Below, piece after piece: positions 1-14,088 of a stretch of 64,000 nucleotides of DNA. Source of the DNA: Escarpia spicata (taxonomy: Eukaryota; Annelida; Polychaeta; Sabellida; Siboglinidae). The notes under the pieces are model-generated. The model was given only the letters and a program-made list of their open reading frames with translations, made no database searches and was not told the origin of the DNA. The position numbers were made by a program, and so were the translations under genes. Within the stretch, counting starts at the first letter, position 1. Every line of letters starts with the position of its first letter. The stretch spans positions 46,808,109 to 46,872,108 of the forward strand of contig OZ023214.1 of NCBI GenBank assembly GCA_963995525.1, in the 5' to 3' direction.

Positions 1-436
1 TTCTTTCCAGTAATTGCCATCAGCTTTAGTAAACAGGTTTGGAGTCACCGATATTAAATTAATGTTTTAGAAATGGAAAAGGTTTAGCGAGGTCTAGCGC
101 TTCAAGCAATTCGTAAGGACATGATTTCGCGTAATGTATGATCATTTATTTATTTAACGTATAGGTTTTAAAAAGTCCAAATGATGGACATTCATTTTGT
201 TTTGGGTTTGTGCCAGTTTGGCGTGATGTCCTAACTGAATTTTGGACGGAGGACCCAAAATGTAACACTAAGTACTAACACATGGGCATTTAATTGCTTT
301 GTTTCCATAGTTTTCATCTACCCAGAGACCTGAGGTGATAACACACAGTAATGTGTGGCAGTATGTTTGTACTTTTACTGCAGGTAATGAAATAATGATC
401 TCTCTGTCATTCTTACATTCTGTGCGCTTGTTTATT
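1..436. other. No gene recognised
   Basis: AT-leaning sequence without a convincing reading frame, splice-site pair or repeat that I can match elsewhere in the window. Confidence 0.4.
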
Positions 437-1545
<1,109 letters not shown>

Positions 1546-1764
1546 ATGTACATGTATGTGATCAATGCACTGTACGAATATCAGATATGTAGCTTGACTA
1601 GTAAGTAATATATTTAATGTTAGATAGTCACAAGAGGGTTTACTATTTTATGTGGCGAAATGGTTCGTCCTGTCTGTGTGGTGAGTTCATTTTACTGGGT
1701 CTGGTGGACACTGTTTTGATATTCTTCTGTGTACTGCCATAACAATGTTCATATGTCATTTTTC

Positions 1765-1938
1765 ACATACACACACGCACAAGCACACACACACAGGTAC
1801 AGGCACAGGCGCAGGCGCAGGCGCAGGCGCAGGCGCAGGCGCAGGCGCAGGCGCAGGCGCAGGCGCAGCGAAGGTGCAGGCGCAGGCGCATGCGCATGCG
1901 CAGGCGCACGCACACGCACGCACACGCACACACACAAT
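1765..1938. repeat. CA and GCGCAG microsatellite inside copy A
   Basis: CA repeats flank a perfect hexanucleotide tract (GCGCAG units, about 1802-1868) followed by degenerate CACGCA units. The inverted partner near 53410-53440 has only a short GTGCGT stretch at this place, so the expansion is specific to this copy. Confidence 0.9.
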
Positions 1939-2443
1939 GTTCTTTTACATTGTACTGTTTAATAAAAATGGAGCAATGAATTTACATGTCAATTAATCAT
2001 AATAAAATATTTGTTTGTAAATATGTTTTCATGAATCTCAGCTTGTTCATCTAGTGTGTAATAAATGTTGGAAAGTAAGGAATCCTGGCCATGTTCAAAA
2101 CTGCATTCGTTGTGTTGCATAAATACGTGAATATAACTTGACTTGTGACACATATCGACCTGCGAACAGGGCAATGTGGGAGAGACAGAGGGAAACCGAG
2201 AGACCTGTATTGGGCAATGTAGCAAAAGGTAAAATAAGTTCTTATATAACGCAGTATCCAGTCGTTAGTAATGCTCAAAGCGCTTTACACTTTTTTCCCT
2301 GGCAGACCTATTCACTCGTACGCCATCTCGACTTATCTGGTAAGCTTTCTGTCACGCTGCAATTAATGGACGAAAATTATTCGTACACACACATGCACAC
2401 CGATGTCTAAAGATAGGTACACATTCATATGTCTGGGAGAGAC

Positions 2444-2727
2444 ACATGAAAGAGGGACGGATTTTGGGCAATTTAACAGATTCATGGGGAACAAAAACGC
2501 CTGTTGTGCAATGTAGGAGAGAAAAGGGAAGAACTATTTCGGGCAATATGGAAGAGATGCAGGGAACACAAATGTATTTCGGGCAACATGAAAGAGGGAC
2601 GGATTTTGGGCAATTTAACAGATTCATGGGGAACAAAAACGCCTGTTGTGCAATGTAGGAGAGAAAAGGGAAGAACTATTTCGGGCAATATGGAAGAGAT
2701 GCAGGGAACACAAATGTATTTCGGGCA
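2444..2727 (+). repeat. Two exact tandem units of 142 bases
   Basis: The stretch beginning ACATGAAAGAGGGACGG at 2444 begins again at 2586 and I see no difference between the two units. Each contains several of the shorter minisatellite units, so this is a higher-order, probably recent, duplication inside the array. Confidence 0.85.
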
Positions 2728-3139
2728 ACATGAAAGAGATAGAGGGAAGAGCGACGTTTGTCAGGCAATGTGGGAGAGAAAGAGGGAAGAGAGATGTATG
2801 TCGGGCTATGTGGGAGAATCAGATGGAAGAGAGACGTGTGTCTGGCAATGTAGGAGAGACAGAGGGAAGAAAGATGTGTGTCGGGCTATATGGGAGAGAC
2901 ATATGGATGAGAGATGTGTGTCGGGCAATGTAGGAGAGAAAGAGGGAAGGGAAATGTGTGACGGTCTATGTGGGAGAGACGTATGGATGAGACATGTGTG
3001 TCGGGCAATGTGGGAGAGAAAGAGTGAAGAGAGATGTGTGTCAGGCTATGTGGGAGAGACAGATGGAAGAGAGACGTGTGTCGGGCAATGTAGGAGAGAT
3101 AGAGGGAAGGAAGATGTGTGTCGGGCTATGTGTTGGGTG

Positions 3140-3530
3140 GAAACCTATAAAACCTACAACGGAGGTTTCTGTTGTGGCAATTACAGCCGTAAGCGAAACA
3201 GTACATGGCTCGTTCGCGTCGCTGAGCACCAAAAAGGGCAAAATAGCACAACACCAATATGGCAGCTGACGAGACTTGCGTGCCCTGATGCTGCGATCCG
3301 TTTAATTTACTCTCTCGAGAATTGACTATGCGAATTGTCTCTTATCTGGCATCACCGATTGCCTTATCAACAAGTTGCAAATAGTGTGAAATGTTGCTGC
3401 TCGGCTGGGGGTCCGCTGCCATAGTTGGAACAACACCACACCGGTACTCAAGAAACCCCACGGCACTGGTAACGCATTCATTACATAACTCTGCTACTGA
3501 CGAAAATGCACACTAAATATCAGTATATCC
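3140..3530 (+). pseudogene. L2/CR1-like LINE fragment (reverse-transcriptase 3' part)
   Basis: The region 3285-3510 is closely similar to 16335-16560, which lies in a larger L2-like relic. Frame-hopping translation gives the C-terminal LINE pattern in which a QN/VAARLV-like stretch is followed by a TTPV..LHW-like stretch. Stops and shifts abound; it is a dead fragment. Confidence 0.6.
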
Positions 3531-3534
3531 AACC

Positions 3535-4101
3535 ACAGCAAGAGGATTAACCTGGTCGTGGATGTAATTTTGTTTGCCTAAATCTGGGATTTGAGTATGT
3601 GTGTCAACAGGTCTCCCCTTTCCAAATTCCAGTCAGCCGTTTTTGAAAAGTCCCCGTTTCCCCACTTATTTGAACCGAAACATAAACATGTGAGATTCGT
3701 ACGTTCACATACTGTGTTAATGCTACAGCTACGATTGTTAGTAAACCTGGCTGGCATGTCTTCATTCAATGTAAACGTATTAAATATGTTAAAATGTATA
3801 CAATACCATGTTGCCACGTAATTTTGCGATGCACGAATTTTGGACACTAGCTGATCTGCACTCTAGTATACATCAGTTTTTACTCAAGAATATGTAATTT
3901 TTTTGTCTAATAATAGATCGGACCGAGTTGCACTGCTTCTTGTGAATAGCACATTTGATAATAATAGTACTCGCTAAAAACAAATAAAACTTTTATTTTT
4001 TACATGTTACTTTACCGTTACTGTACATTTTTCACGAGAATGGACCATATGTATAATTATATACAACATTAATTATTAGAGCAAGAATAAACGAAACTAT
4101 A
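3535..4101. other. No gene recognised
   Basis: AT-rich non-repetitive sequence. About 3955-4040 shows weak similarity to 54545-54640 (a shared GCTAAAAACAAAT stretch), suggesting a diverged duplicate, but nothing codes convincingly. Confidence 0.3.
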
Positions 4102-4238
4102 CAGTGCACTCTGGATAAGGTCGAACTTCCAGGGACCCAAGACAATATTGATAAGTGAAATTTCTGAAAACTAGAAAGTTATCAGAAGGTCCCCATTGGA
4201 ATCATTGCCCTGGATTTTGAGTTATCTGGAGTGCACTG
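4102..4238. mobile_element. Small inverted-repeat element (MITE, TA target site)
   Basis: CAGTGCACTCTGGATAA at the left end (4102-4118) is mirrored by TTATCTGGAGTGCACTG at the right end (4222-4238), and both ends are bordered by TA. Length about 137 bases. The structure fits a non-autonomous mariner/pogo-type element, a class known to use a TA target. Family assignment is inference. Confidence 0.75.
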
Positions 4239-4854
4239 TATATGACCAATGCATACAGGTAATTATGTAGAAGCAAATTAAAAGTTGGCCAAAGTAATGG
4301 ATTGGGATTTTAGTCTGACTGAATCAACATAACAAGGTTCTCTTGTATTTCCTTTCCATTTAGCCAGCTGTACACTTGGTGTTACGTCCGATAATCCAAT
4401 ATTTAAACTGAGTTACTTTGCACAGTGTTGAGTTAACTAACTCATATTTAGGCTAATTTTCCTAAATTCAACTTTGTTTATTTGCAGGAACTTTGGAAAT
4501 GGCTGAGCTGATGGAAAGAGGATATTGAAGAACTCTAGTTAACAGTGCCAATAATTGGACAATGGGTCACCTGACATAAGATGATGTCTGACTTTGTTCT
4601 GCTCCATTCTGTTCTGTGCGACATCTACTGGAGTTGTACCTCACTTCGAGTTTCAAATCGATGTGTGCATCTGATAGCTTTGTGTATCAAAATGCATAGC
4701 AGTGCTATTAATAGGACAATGTGTTGTAGTTCCGTTTGACATCTGCTGGGAATATGTACATCACTACGTTTCAAATGGATTTGTGCAATCGATCGATTTG
4801 TGCATCCAAATGCACACCATCCCGTCATTATGTTAATTACACTACTAACATATT

Positions 4855-5650
4855 GAAGTGATGAATATTCAAGGTTAATGCTGTAGGCCTACGTTCAATA
4901 TATAAGTACACTGCCACTTGACGTATTCAAACGTGAACAAAAGCTAACTAATTATCAAATAAAAACCGTTGTGCTTTTCGCTTAAATGAGACACCGATTT
5001 GTCATTCCAGAAACGTGCGTGTTCTGTTCTAACATGAGTATGCATTTGGTACTCCCCAACTGTATTATTTTGATGCACTAACAAGGATGAACTGCGTCCA
5101 CCCAATGGTCAATAACACGACATTTTGAATATTAATGCACAGTAATCGTACAGGAATACACTGCTTTTTAAAAAAGCAAAACGAAAGACGACGTCGCCAA
5201 TAGTAAAATGTAAATGCACCAATAATGTGCATCCGATGCATATTGTATCTGATGTGTGGCTACGTCGATTTCAATAGTTGTGCAAATTAGAAACAAAATG
5301 TGTTTCCTTTGTTGAACAGCGAACTATTAGAATCAACAAACCACTATTGTAGTGTCGAAGCGAAATTGCGCGATTGCGGTCAGACAGTGAGGTATTGCTT
5401 GCGCGCTGCTGGTCTCAGATGCTGCCGAACGTACAGCGGCTTCGACCTCACGCCAACGACAACAGCAGTTACACTGGGTATTCCGTCTTAGGGACTGGAC
5501 TTTGCAACAAGGTTAACTGTTCAGATTAGTCCCGTTTTAAAGGTTTCCATTTCCGATAACCGTATATGAGAGTACCGACGATTTCGATATGCGTACTCGG
5601 ATGCGGCAGCTGTGCAACTTGACAAATGGGGTGTCATGGCTTCATTCATT
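4855..5650 (+). repeat. Dispersed repeat containing a Tc1/mariner transposase relic, copy A
   Basis: Matches 57080-58150 in direct orientation with scattered differences. The last 280 bases decode, with frame changes, into Tc1-like transposase pieces: a TVRYxLRAAGLRCC helix-turn-helix-like stretch, a block where Tc1 proteins have LTP, then an SDESRF-like block (intact only in the second copy). In the other copy about 240 bases are inserted just before the transposase portion. Confidence 0.65.
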
Positions 5651-5734
5651 CGCAAACATCTGAGACTATGCTTCTTGCAGCAGAATAATGCCCTATCTCA
5701 GCAATACTATATACATACTATATAACGACCTGCA

Positions 5735-6935
5735 TTTAACAAGATTTTACAAGATTTTACAAGATTGTCACCCAGATAATTAACTCAGGTGGCAGGTCGA
5801 CAAGTAAGCCCTTTGGCTTATCGAGAGTCCGACCCTTTTATCTATGTGTATCCCGCCCTTCTGAGGTATGTGTCGATTTTATGTTTAAACATATTCACGC
5901 TACTAGCACCCACACAATCAGCAGATAATATGTTCCATTCATTTACAGTCTTTTGTGAAAATTAAAACTTTCTTATATCTAATCTACACAGTTCATGTCC
6001 TCTAGTCCTATCTTTCTTAACTGAGAAAAACATATTTCTATCAATATTTTCATAACCATTCATTATTTTAAACCCTTCTATCTGATCTCCTCTCAATCTC
6101 CTGGTCTCTAGTGTTGTTAAGCCGCATTGTTTAGGCGAATTTCATAACTAAGATCCCTCAGTTTTTGTATCATTTAGTCGCTCTCCGTTGTACTCTTTCT
6201 AGCATATCTATGTCCTTCCTGCGATATGGCCTCCACGCTTGAATTATTTATTATTATTAGCTCTTTTTCCTCATACGATATGTTTCGCCTAATTAATCCA
6301 AGGATTTGATTTCCCTTTGAAGCTGCAATTCCGCACTGCTCTGAAACCTTCATATCAGCACTAATGGTTAACCCTAAGTCATTTTCTTTTACAGTAGTAC
6401 TTAGTACAGTACCCACATTGTATATTCTACCTCTTTTTTCCCATGTCCTGTGTTGAGGCATTTACATTTCCCAAAATTGAACAGCATTTGCCGCTTTTCA
6501 GACCATTTGATCAACCTGTCAAGATCATCTTGTAAATGCTGTCTATCTCCATAATGTTTCATACTACTAAACACTTTTGTATCATCCGCAAATTTCAACA
6601 TCTTGCTTATTATTTCGTCATACAAATCGTTGATATATATTAAGAATAATATAGGTCCTAGTACTGATCCCTGTGGTACAACACTCAATACCGATGTCCA
6701 GTTTGAAGCCTCCCCATCAACTACTACACGTTGTCTTCTGTCAATCAGCCATTTTCTATCACGTTTATTATACCATTTCCTATGCCATGGGCCTTTAGTT
6801 TAAGCAATAATCTTTGATGTGGTTCTTTGTCGAAAGCTTTTTGAAAATCTAAGTAGACGATATCTACTGGTGAACCCTCACCTACCCACTTAGTGATGTC
6901 TTCCAAAAAACATAACATATTTTTAAGCATTGTGA
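5735..6935 (-). pseudogene. 5'-truncated LINE relic (CR1/jockey superfamily)
   Basis: Minus-strand pieces carry the reverse-transcriptase core: motif A as LDFQKAFDKEPHQRL (6745-6930 frame), motif B as VPQGSVLGPILF and motif C as KFADDTKVF (6401-6688 frame), then the thumb/C-terminal region (6174-6461). At least two frame changes separate them. The 3' end near 5735 carries three copies of a TTGTAAAATC decamer, a microsatellite-like tail typical of CR1-type elements. The same family lies at 59310-60720 on the other strand, and a lone 3' end lies at about 21770-21870. The N-terminal endonuclease is absent. Confidence 0.85.
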
Positions 6936-8172
6936 AGTCATTACCGAGGACAAAACATGTTCCTTTCGCATCTTAATACTACTTTGTGATGATTACGTAT
7001 ATTAAGAAAAAGGATTACGAACCAGTCATACTGATCCAACATCCAAGTTGGTCAGCAGTGAGCACGGTCACATGGCGACCTTGTGTTTTTTTAATTCAAT
7101 GTGTTAATATATCCAAATGCCGGTTTTCCCGTCTGGTAATTGCGTTTTCCATGCTACTATTTGTTGCAATAACATAAACCATTGTAACTTGTGCATTAGC
7201 TCGACAGGACTGAGAAGACATCAATTGCTTCGCGAAATCCAAAGAATTCGTGTGAAAACAACAGCATACATACAAACTATCCGACATTCGTATTGATTTG
7301 GTCAATTTGATTCAGCTGATCAATCTCAGTCCTGGTGACTGAAATCTCCGTCTTTTGATATTCAACGAACACAACAATTGGAGAAATATTGTACGTTTGA
7401 TGTTCGGTTGATTATTCGTGAGATGTGCTATCCGCCAGGAGGACATTTGCAAGTCGCTCGAATAAATCACAAGTAGCACACACAAACCCAACTACAGTTC
7501 AACGCTGCACCAGATACAAACCAATGGTACTCGTGGAACATTTCTTGAATTGCAACAAAATACTTAGCTCAACACCTCGTTGCACTAAACTGGATATATG
7601 GAACATACAATATACACATACAAACAGTCCTTAAAATGTGATTATGACCACCCCAATCTCTACCAGCAGGATGTGACCAATCAACGTTATTTTGGCGACC
7701 ACTTTAGCGTATCCGCACCGGGGTCGCCGTCGTTCTAATCCTGGAACGTAGGACATTGTAGACATTGACGAAATAGTGCCAAGGCGATTTCTGAGAAATC
7801 CAGATAATGTCCATCCTCCATGCTAAAGACTACTGGACGATCCGTGTCTTCTGGAAGTTGTTGCCACCGCCACTGAGCGGGAAATGGCATGCATCAGAAA
7901 ATGGCAACATTTGAACAACCCCATTCTATCTATGGTAGGTTGACCCGTGTGGATATTCTACTTCCCCTGGATTCGAATTCCATTCCGATACTCACTAATA
8001 TATGAACATAATAATAATAATGAGAAGAAGAATACTTACATTAAGTGCCATAACTCTATACGGAACACGCAAGTTGTTGTTTGTTCATGGAGTGGGTCGG
8101 TGTTGCAAACTGGTGCCAGTCCGTGTTGAGCACGACACGTCAGTAGCATAGTTAGGTAATGAATGCGTTACC
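6936..8172 (-). repeat. Unclassified block, inverted partner of about 16540-18055
   Basis: Long stretches are the reverse complement of 16540-18055: the segment with ATGTCCATCCTCCAT (around 7810), the one with GTCGGATAGTTTG on the other strand (around 7280), and at its right end 8080-8165, which matches the 3' part of the LINE at 16540-16630. The unit is therefore a LINE 3' end plus an unrecognised neighbour, present twice in opposite orientation. Neither copy keeps a convincing frame. Confidence 0.7.
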
Positions 8173-8954
8173 AGGACGTATTAGATGGAGCAGCGGATCT
8201 CGTAAACATTTTTGAATACATTTCCAATTACGACATGTAGCCAGTGTTACATATGTTTTATCTTGTCCACCTCAGCAACACATTTCGCGCTTAGATCCCC
8301 AAACCAAATCCCCTTAGTTTCTTACTCAGACCTGCCAAATGTAAATCATCGGCATTCCTATTCTGAATAAAATGCTGACTACTTGCTTGATGCATCAAGA
8401 GACCATCACATATTAGTGATTACAAGAAAAGTATATAAACTGGTCATTCAATAGATACTGTTGTGTTTCCGTTGCTTATATAGCATTGGCCAATCCAAGT
8501 TTTTGTTTCGGGAATAATTCTTTTTTTGTTCAGCTACATAATGGTAAACATGAAGACACTTAACCAAGTCTCGCCATAATGTAGGCGACATATTTAAAAC
8601 AAATAATCATATTGTATGCCTCGTTATACCTCGATATTTCTTTAATTATTAAGTGAATAGAAGAGGTCTTCATGTGAATGCTCTGCTCTGTTCTCTATTC
8701 GCAATGTTTTTCACCAAATCACAAGCCTCAGGTTAGGCCTACGCGAGTTGCAATGTATCCATCAAAAGTTGTTGCAGGTTTTCATTAATTGTCGCAGGTT
8801 TCCCTATATAGTATTAATTGTATCTACCTATTTGGGCTACCAATACGCTAAGTTGGAAGAACAGTACAAAACAAATGTAACACTGGCTACAAGTCGTAAT
8901 TGGAAATGTATTCAAAATTGCTTCCGAGATCCGCTGCTCCACCTAATACGTCCT
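8173..8954. repeat. Inverted-repeat pair with arms of about 95 bases
   Basis: The arm 8173-8268 (AGGACGTATTAGATGGAGCA onward) is the near-exact reverse complement of 8862-8954. About 590 unrelated bases lie between the arms. This could be a foldback or MITE-like element, or an inverted duplication. No coding sequence is seen between the arms. Confidence 0.7.
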
Positions 8955-9063
8955 ATGTTCAGCTAATCCATGAGCGTGATATTGCTGTTTCAAAATATAA
9001 TTTACTTGTAAAGAAAGTATTCACGACATATCCAAATTAATTAATTAATTACTTGAGAGCAAG

Positions 9064-9955
9064 TTGAAATTAAATATTAATAAAACTGAATTGATCATTA
9101 TTGGTACTCCAATGCAGCGTAGTAAACTTGATGGACTTTTCCTTACGCGTATTTTAAATCAGTATATCATGCCAGCAACCTCGTTGCGGAATCTAGGAGT
9201 GATCCTTGATAGAGACTTCTATTTCCGACATCACATATCTCAAACGTGTCGCTGCTGTTTTTATCATATTTGAGATCTTCGCCGTATTCGCCGGTACATG
9301 TAATTTTGTGTAGCAAAAATCTAATGCAACAGCGCTTGTTCGCAGCAGACTAGACTATTGCAATTACCTCCTTTATAATATCGCTGGCTAGGATATCACA
9401 AAACTTCATAAAGCGATTCCAAAATAGTCTAGCAAGAGTAGTTACAAGGTTTCCTCGTTTTTTTCGCTCTGTACCACTTTTGAAGTTTTTGCATTGGCTT
9501 CCTGTACGATATCGTATAATATTTAAGATCTGTGCCATTACATACCAGGTAATGTCCAGTAAGCAACCATCTTATTTGCATTCCCTGCTTACTCCTGTAA
9601 GAAAATCTATCCAGCTTCGACCATCTGATTCTGGCCTACGTTTTGTTCTTAGAGTCAACACTAACATTTGAACTAGGGCTTTTTCTTTTGCTGCACAAAC
9701 TCTTTGGAATATGCTCCCTCTTAGTGTTAGATCAGTTGAAAATATTACAGAATTCCGTCGTGATTAAAAAACAAATTTTTGCAACCTTGCTTATCCACCA
9801 TAGCTCCATAGATTCTTGACCCATCTGTTGACAACTGGAATACAGCTTATGGATTTTGAGATTGACCAATCCTTTTGTTTTGTTGCGCCTCTGAGCATGG
9901 TTTCCATGGAATTAGGCCCAATAAAAGTTATCTTATTATTAATATTATTAAATTA
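9064..9955 (+). pseudogene. L2-like LINE relic, 3' part
   Basis: Pieces in several frames give the post-catalytic part of an L2/CR1 reverse transcriptase: KLNINKTELIIIGTP, then SLRNLGVILDRDF, RLDYCNYLLYNI, LHWLPVRYRIIFKICAITYQ and TLWNMLPLSVR. The 3' end reads GGAATTAGGCCCAATAAAAG followed by TTA repeats (9930-9952), the usual L2 type of tail. The catalytic YADD region is missing (5' truncated) and frames shift several times. Confidence 0.85.
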
Positions 9956-10450
9956 GGGACTAATGAAACGGAAGTTAAAACGTATGATTGTCAATCACGA
10001 GGTTCGATAGATAAACACTCTTGCTGTCATTCGAAGTCTGAACAATTCCGTGCACACCCAACACCACGTTGCCCCAGTTCCCTAATTTGTTTACATGATT
10101 ACTCAAGCATTAATTGTATTTTGGTAACTTCTACGTGTTGTTCGTGCAATAATTGCACAGAGGGTGAAATTCGCGCAGGTAATACGGCGGAGACATTCAT
10201 AGAGGCAACACATTGAATTGCTCGATTAGAACTTGGTCTTACGTGTAGCATTGTTCGAGTCTTACGTCTAGCATTGTTCGACCCCAGTTTCAGTTCAAAT
10301 AATAAGCGAACTTTATTGATCACAAACATGGTGATAGCTATTTGATACCCCTTCACTGACAAATGCGTGTAAAAACATGATGTCAGCCTAGCCAAAATTA
10401 CACTCAACCTCACCCTAATCGTAATATTAACTTTCAACCTAACTTTAAAC
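9956..10450 (+). other. Cys-rich open stretch, nature unknown
   Basis: From about 9975 to 10190 one frame stays open and is unusually rich in cysteine, including CCSCNNC. It runs directly out of the L2 tail and ends near a GTAAT that could be a weak donor site. I cannot match it to a family and regard it as a chance frame or an unproved exon. Confidence 0.2.
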
Positions 10451-13400
10451 CAAACCTTTTTTGCGCATGAGACCTTCCATCAAGGGTATTTTGTTCGTGT
10501 AGTGGTAGCACGAAGCTCTATCCTACAGACATACACACCGACGTACAGGCCATGCTGATGAATATATGAATCTACACAGCAGGATTGGTCGAACTTCCGT
10601 ACAGTCTTCCTCAACAGAAACGTAACACAAGGAGAGATGGCGAATTCAAGGCGTCCGGTAACTTTCTTCCTTCAGCACTTCTGCTTATTCTATTCCGCAA
10701 AGTAACTTTGTCTTAAGGCAAAACAACACAAATGTCCCCATGTGAGGCACTTGCGCTTTCCACATAATTGCAACTTCATCGTGCCTCGATTTCCGTCTTG
10801 TTTCCTGACAAAACATGCCCTAACCTGTAAAGTAATGCGTGCTTTCATGTTCTCTAAATACTAATTAAGACAACTTTGTAAAGCGTTAGCAACATAACAT
10901 TTGGAACTTTCTAATGTGACACTAGTAGGCGTTACTTATGGTCATTTGGAGCTATTTACGTCACTCTGTCAATCTCTTGCACTCTGTAAATTCACGAAAG
11001 CCGTTATTGTCCCAGAATAACACTTTACAATATCATTGTAAAGTTGTAGTCTATATAAACTGGAAATTACATTACTCCTGGTCAAACTAATATATTGTGT
11101 ACCTATCTTTGGGCGAATATCTGGTTTCCTGGCGAAAACCATACCCCGACGAGCCGCAAGGTCAATCGCGAATACCTATGTTGCTACAACAACAATAAAA
11201 ACAGTAAGAACCAATGTTAAGTCTGTGTGCACTTTAATTAATTGTTGTTGTTATTTCATCCACAAACATAGCTCCTGGTCATTTAGAGATGTTCTTATAT
11301 TACCATGGGTTGCACGTGTTTGGTTTCCTAAACTATAACTATAACACTTTTGATGTAAGGCACTCGTGACCTTAAAGGCTGGTGGAGATTCTTGGCTAGA
11401 TATAAAACATTATTCTCAACGAGAAGTGCCAAATACCATCAGATAACCAGATATACTGCTACTTGCTGTCACACTAGCAATACGACAATGTTTTGCGGTT
11501 AAAGGTTTGTACACAACTACCTTGAACGGCGTTCCTTTGACAAAACAGGCTCACGTCATCTTACAGGGTGGTTTAGTGTATTACCCATAAACTCAGCCAA
11601 TGCACTCACATAGAGATGCCTTCAGCGTCAACATGACCAGGAGTAATACCTCTGTGATTGATTGTTTCAAGTGTGTACATATATGTACATATATACGTTA
11701 TAACGCATTGCAAATTACTATTCTATGCCTACAGGGAGCGCAACCCTAACATATTGCCCACACTTATACATTTTATTACAGTTTACAGCGACACCATTGA
11801 TCTTTGCGTAAGTAAATTATTACTTATACAACTTATATTTACCATTTGTAAGCTATATAGCCTAAATAATTTTTTTTAATGTGTAACAAGTGGCCTATCC
11901 CTGTTTATATAGAATTTAATCGGGCTATAGAACAGTGGTTTTGTTTACAAAATATTGTCACGGGATGGTGCTGCCATCTCTGGTATGTATTGTCGCTGTC
12001 GATGTATGTGCCGGCGCCCTCTGGCGATTAAGGCGTGTAACGTTTTAATTACCGTCGAGTTAGAATTTGAATCGTTTTATTAGTAGCGTTCACCAATAAT
12101 TGTACGGTTAGGTATACCAAATTTTGTTTCGGTAAAAATTATTTAACGTGACTAATAATATGGTGATCGTGCAAACTACTTATGTTGTGGCAATCCACAC
12201 TCAGTGTTGAGCTTAGGCTGCTAAAATACCCATAAGTTGGGAAATGTGATGTGTGCATACGCTTCACCTTGCTAAGACAAAAGAGATTCACTTGTCGGAA
12301 AACAGTTACGTTTGAGGTTTAAATGGGGAGTGCTTTATGATGTCTCAAGAGAAGTTTTTGGGAGCCTACAACTACAGGTTGTTAAAATAATGCACCTCCA
12401 ACATCATTATGAAGTTTCACGAGGACAGATCTTCCACGCCATCATAGAAAGCTGTGAATATAATAACATATAAGGTGATAAAGGCGAAATGTTGAAACAC
12501 GAGAGTGTGGCACGGCGAGATGTCAAATTCGGGATGGATCCATTCCAGGACATCCATTCTCTTGGACATCTGAAGGGTTTATCCAGTTTGACCAGCTACA
12601 CGAACATGGTGGACTGCAGCTATCTAAAGAAACAACAACAACACATGGTTCTTTTCAGAGCCGACAACACTTTACAAAATATATTGAGACATGACAGTTT
12701 ATTCGTAAGTATAAGTTCTCCAAACACTCACCTATTCATCCTTAAAAAGGGCACATTGTCACATAACACATCAATTAGAAATTTATAAACAACTTAACAT
12801 TATCATGTTTTACCAATAAATACAATAATCTGCCAAATCATATTTCATACAAAGGTTTTCATGATCATTAATACTATGCCAATATTATAATAAAGAAGTT
12901 TGATATAGCTATTCTTAATCCACATAAAACAATCTCTAATATTGTTAACATGTAAAATATTAACAACAGGAATAATTTATAATAAATAAAATATTGCATG
13001 GTTTCACAATAAGTACAAAGAACATATTTCCGAAAGGGGGAATCCATGGCGTAATGCCCCCTAAATACGCCATTTTAAGATTATAACTGGAATGGATCAG
13101 AATTAAATCCCATAAAATATTTATCAAGACCTTCATACAGTTTTTCATACCGCTGACATTATTAATGTTAAAAACTTTTAAAACTGTTGAACCATTCAGT
13201 AATTGCATGGCAAGCACACGTGTTAACTACATTTTTTAATTCACCTGTCACTGTGTATAATAAAGCTCACTTATTATTTTCAGGAAATAAAACAATATTT
13301 TGTTTGCAAAACAAGATGTTCGTAAAACACAAAACAAATTATTAAATGTATTGTATCAAAGCTTTGATGAATTGTCTTTGGTAAACAATATTAAAAATGC

Positions 13401-14040
13401 ACCAGTATTTACACAAACCAATAGTCGTAATAAAACCCCCACTTACTGTCAACACTGAATTTAAGGTAATCTTAATTAATTAAATATCGCGTATAGTATT
13501 AACTTTTTTATAATTATTATTGAAATATGAATTATGATCTATCCCTAAGTCCGGAGGTAACCATAAAGTGGCGCCACCTACCGGAGTATCCGGTGGAACT
13601 AGTAACACAAAAACGAGTGAATTTTTTGTACATTTTGATCAATAAAAGACAGTAAATTTAATTGTTTGACCACGGGACAAGTGTATATGTGTAGAATAGG
13701 TGTTGTTGATATATGATGTGAAGTTTGGTGACTGTAGATGACCGTTATCATGTTTTTATCGAGGTGCGGGCCTAAACTACAAAAGTACCAATGCGTCTAC
13801 GATTTTAATAGTACTGATTTGATGTGAGTCGCTGCTGATCGCGCAAACTACTTATGTTGTGTTTATAAGGAGATTATATTCTAAACTTACAATAGTTGTT
13901 TACAGAAATGTAGCTGTGAAAAACACTCTGGTCGCACTTAGCTTATGAACAGAGTACGTGTTTAATTAAAATTAATTCGTGAGAGTGGGAATGTATGATT
14001 AACATAATGGTATCCGGCTCGATACAGGGAATCTATAGAT
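10451..14040. other. Long stretch without a recognised gene
   Basis: AT-rich sequence with only short frames. A 13-base ATTACTCCTGGTC at about 11073 is inverted at about 11635, possibly the ends of a 570-base element. GCAAACTACTTATGTTGTG occurs at 12171 and again at 13846. Neither is enough to name an element, and I see no splice-site-framed exon worth calling. Confidence 0.35.
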
Positions 14041-14088
14041 ATTAATTTTTTAAATAATTCACGAATTTAATTTGTATCAAGCGTCGTG

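Larger units (their letters stand above)
1640..3140 (+). repeat. Minisatellite block, copy A (inverted partner at 51.8-53.6 kb)
   Basis: From about 2160 the sequence is built of roughly 40-base units around GGGCAATGTGGGAGAGA plus AGAGGGAAGAGAGATGTGTGTC. The unique flank 1640-1765 and the segment 2040-2140 match, as reverse complement, 53440-53560 and 53240-53350. The block as a whole is therefore an inverted copy of 51830-53560. The capsid-free protein-like frames through it simply follow the repeat period. Confidence 0.85.

Noticed and set aside
2504..3325. 273-codon frame with repeated Cys/Arg/Glu units
   Set aside because: It follows the minisatellite period and runs into a LINE fragment; no start context, signal or domain.
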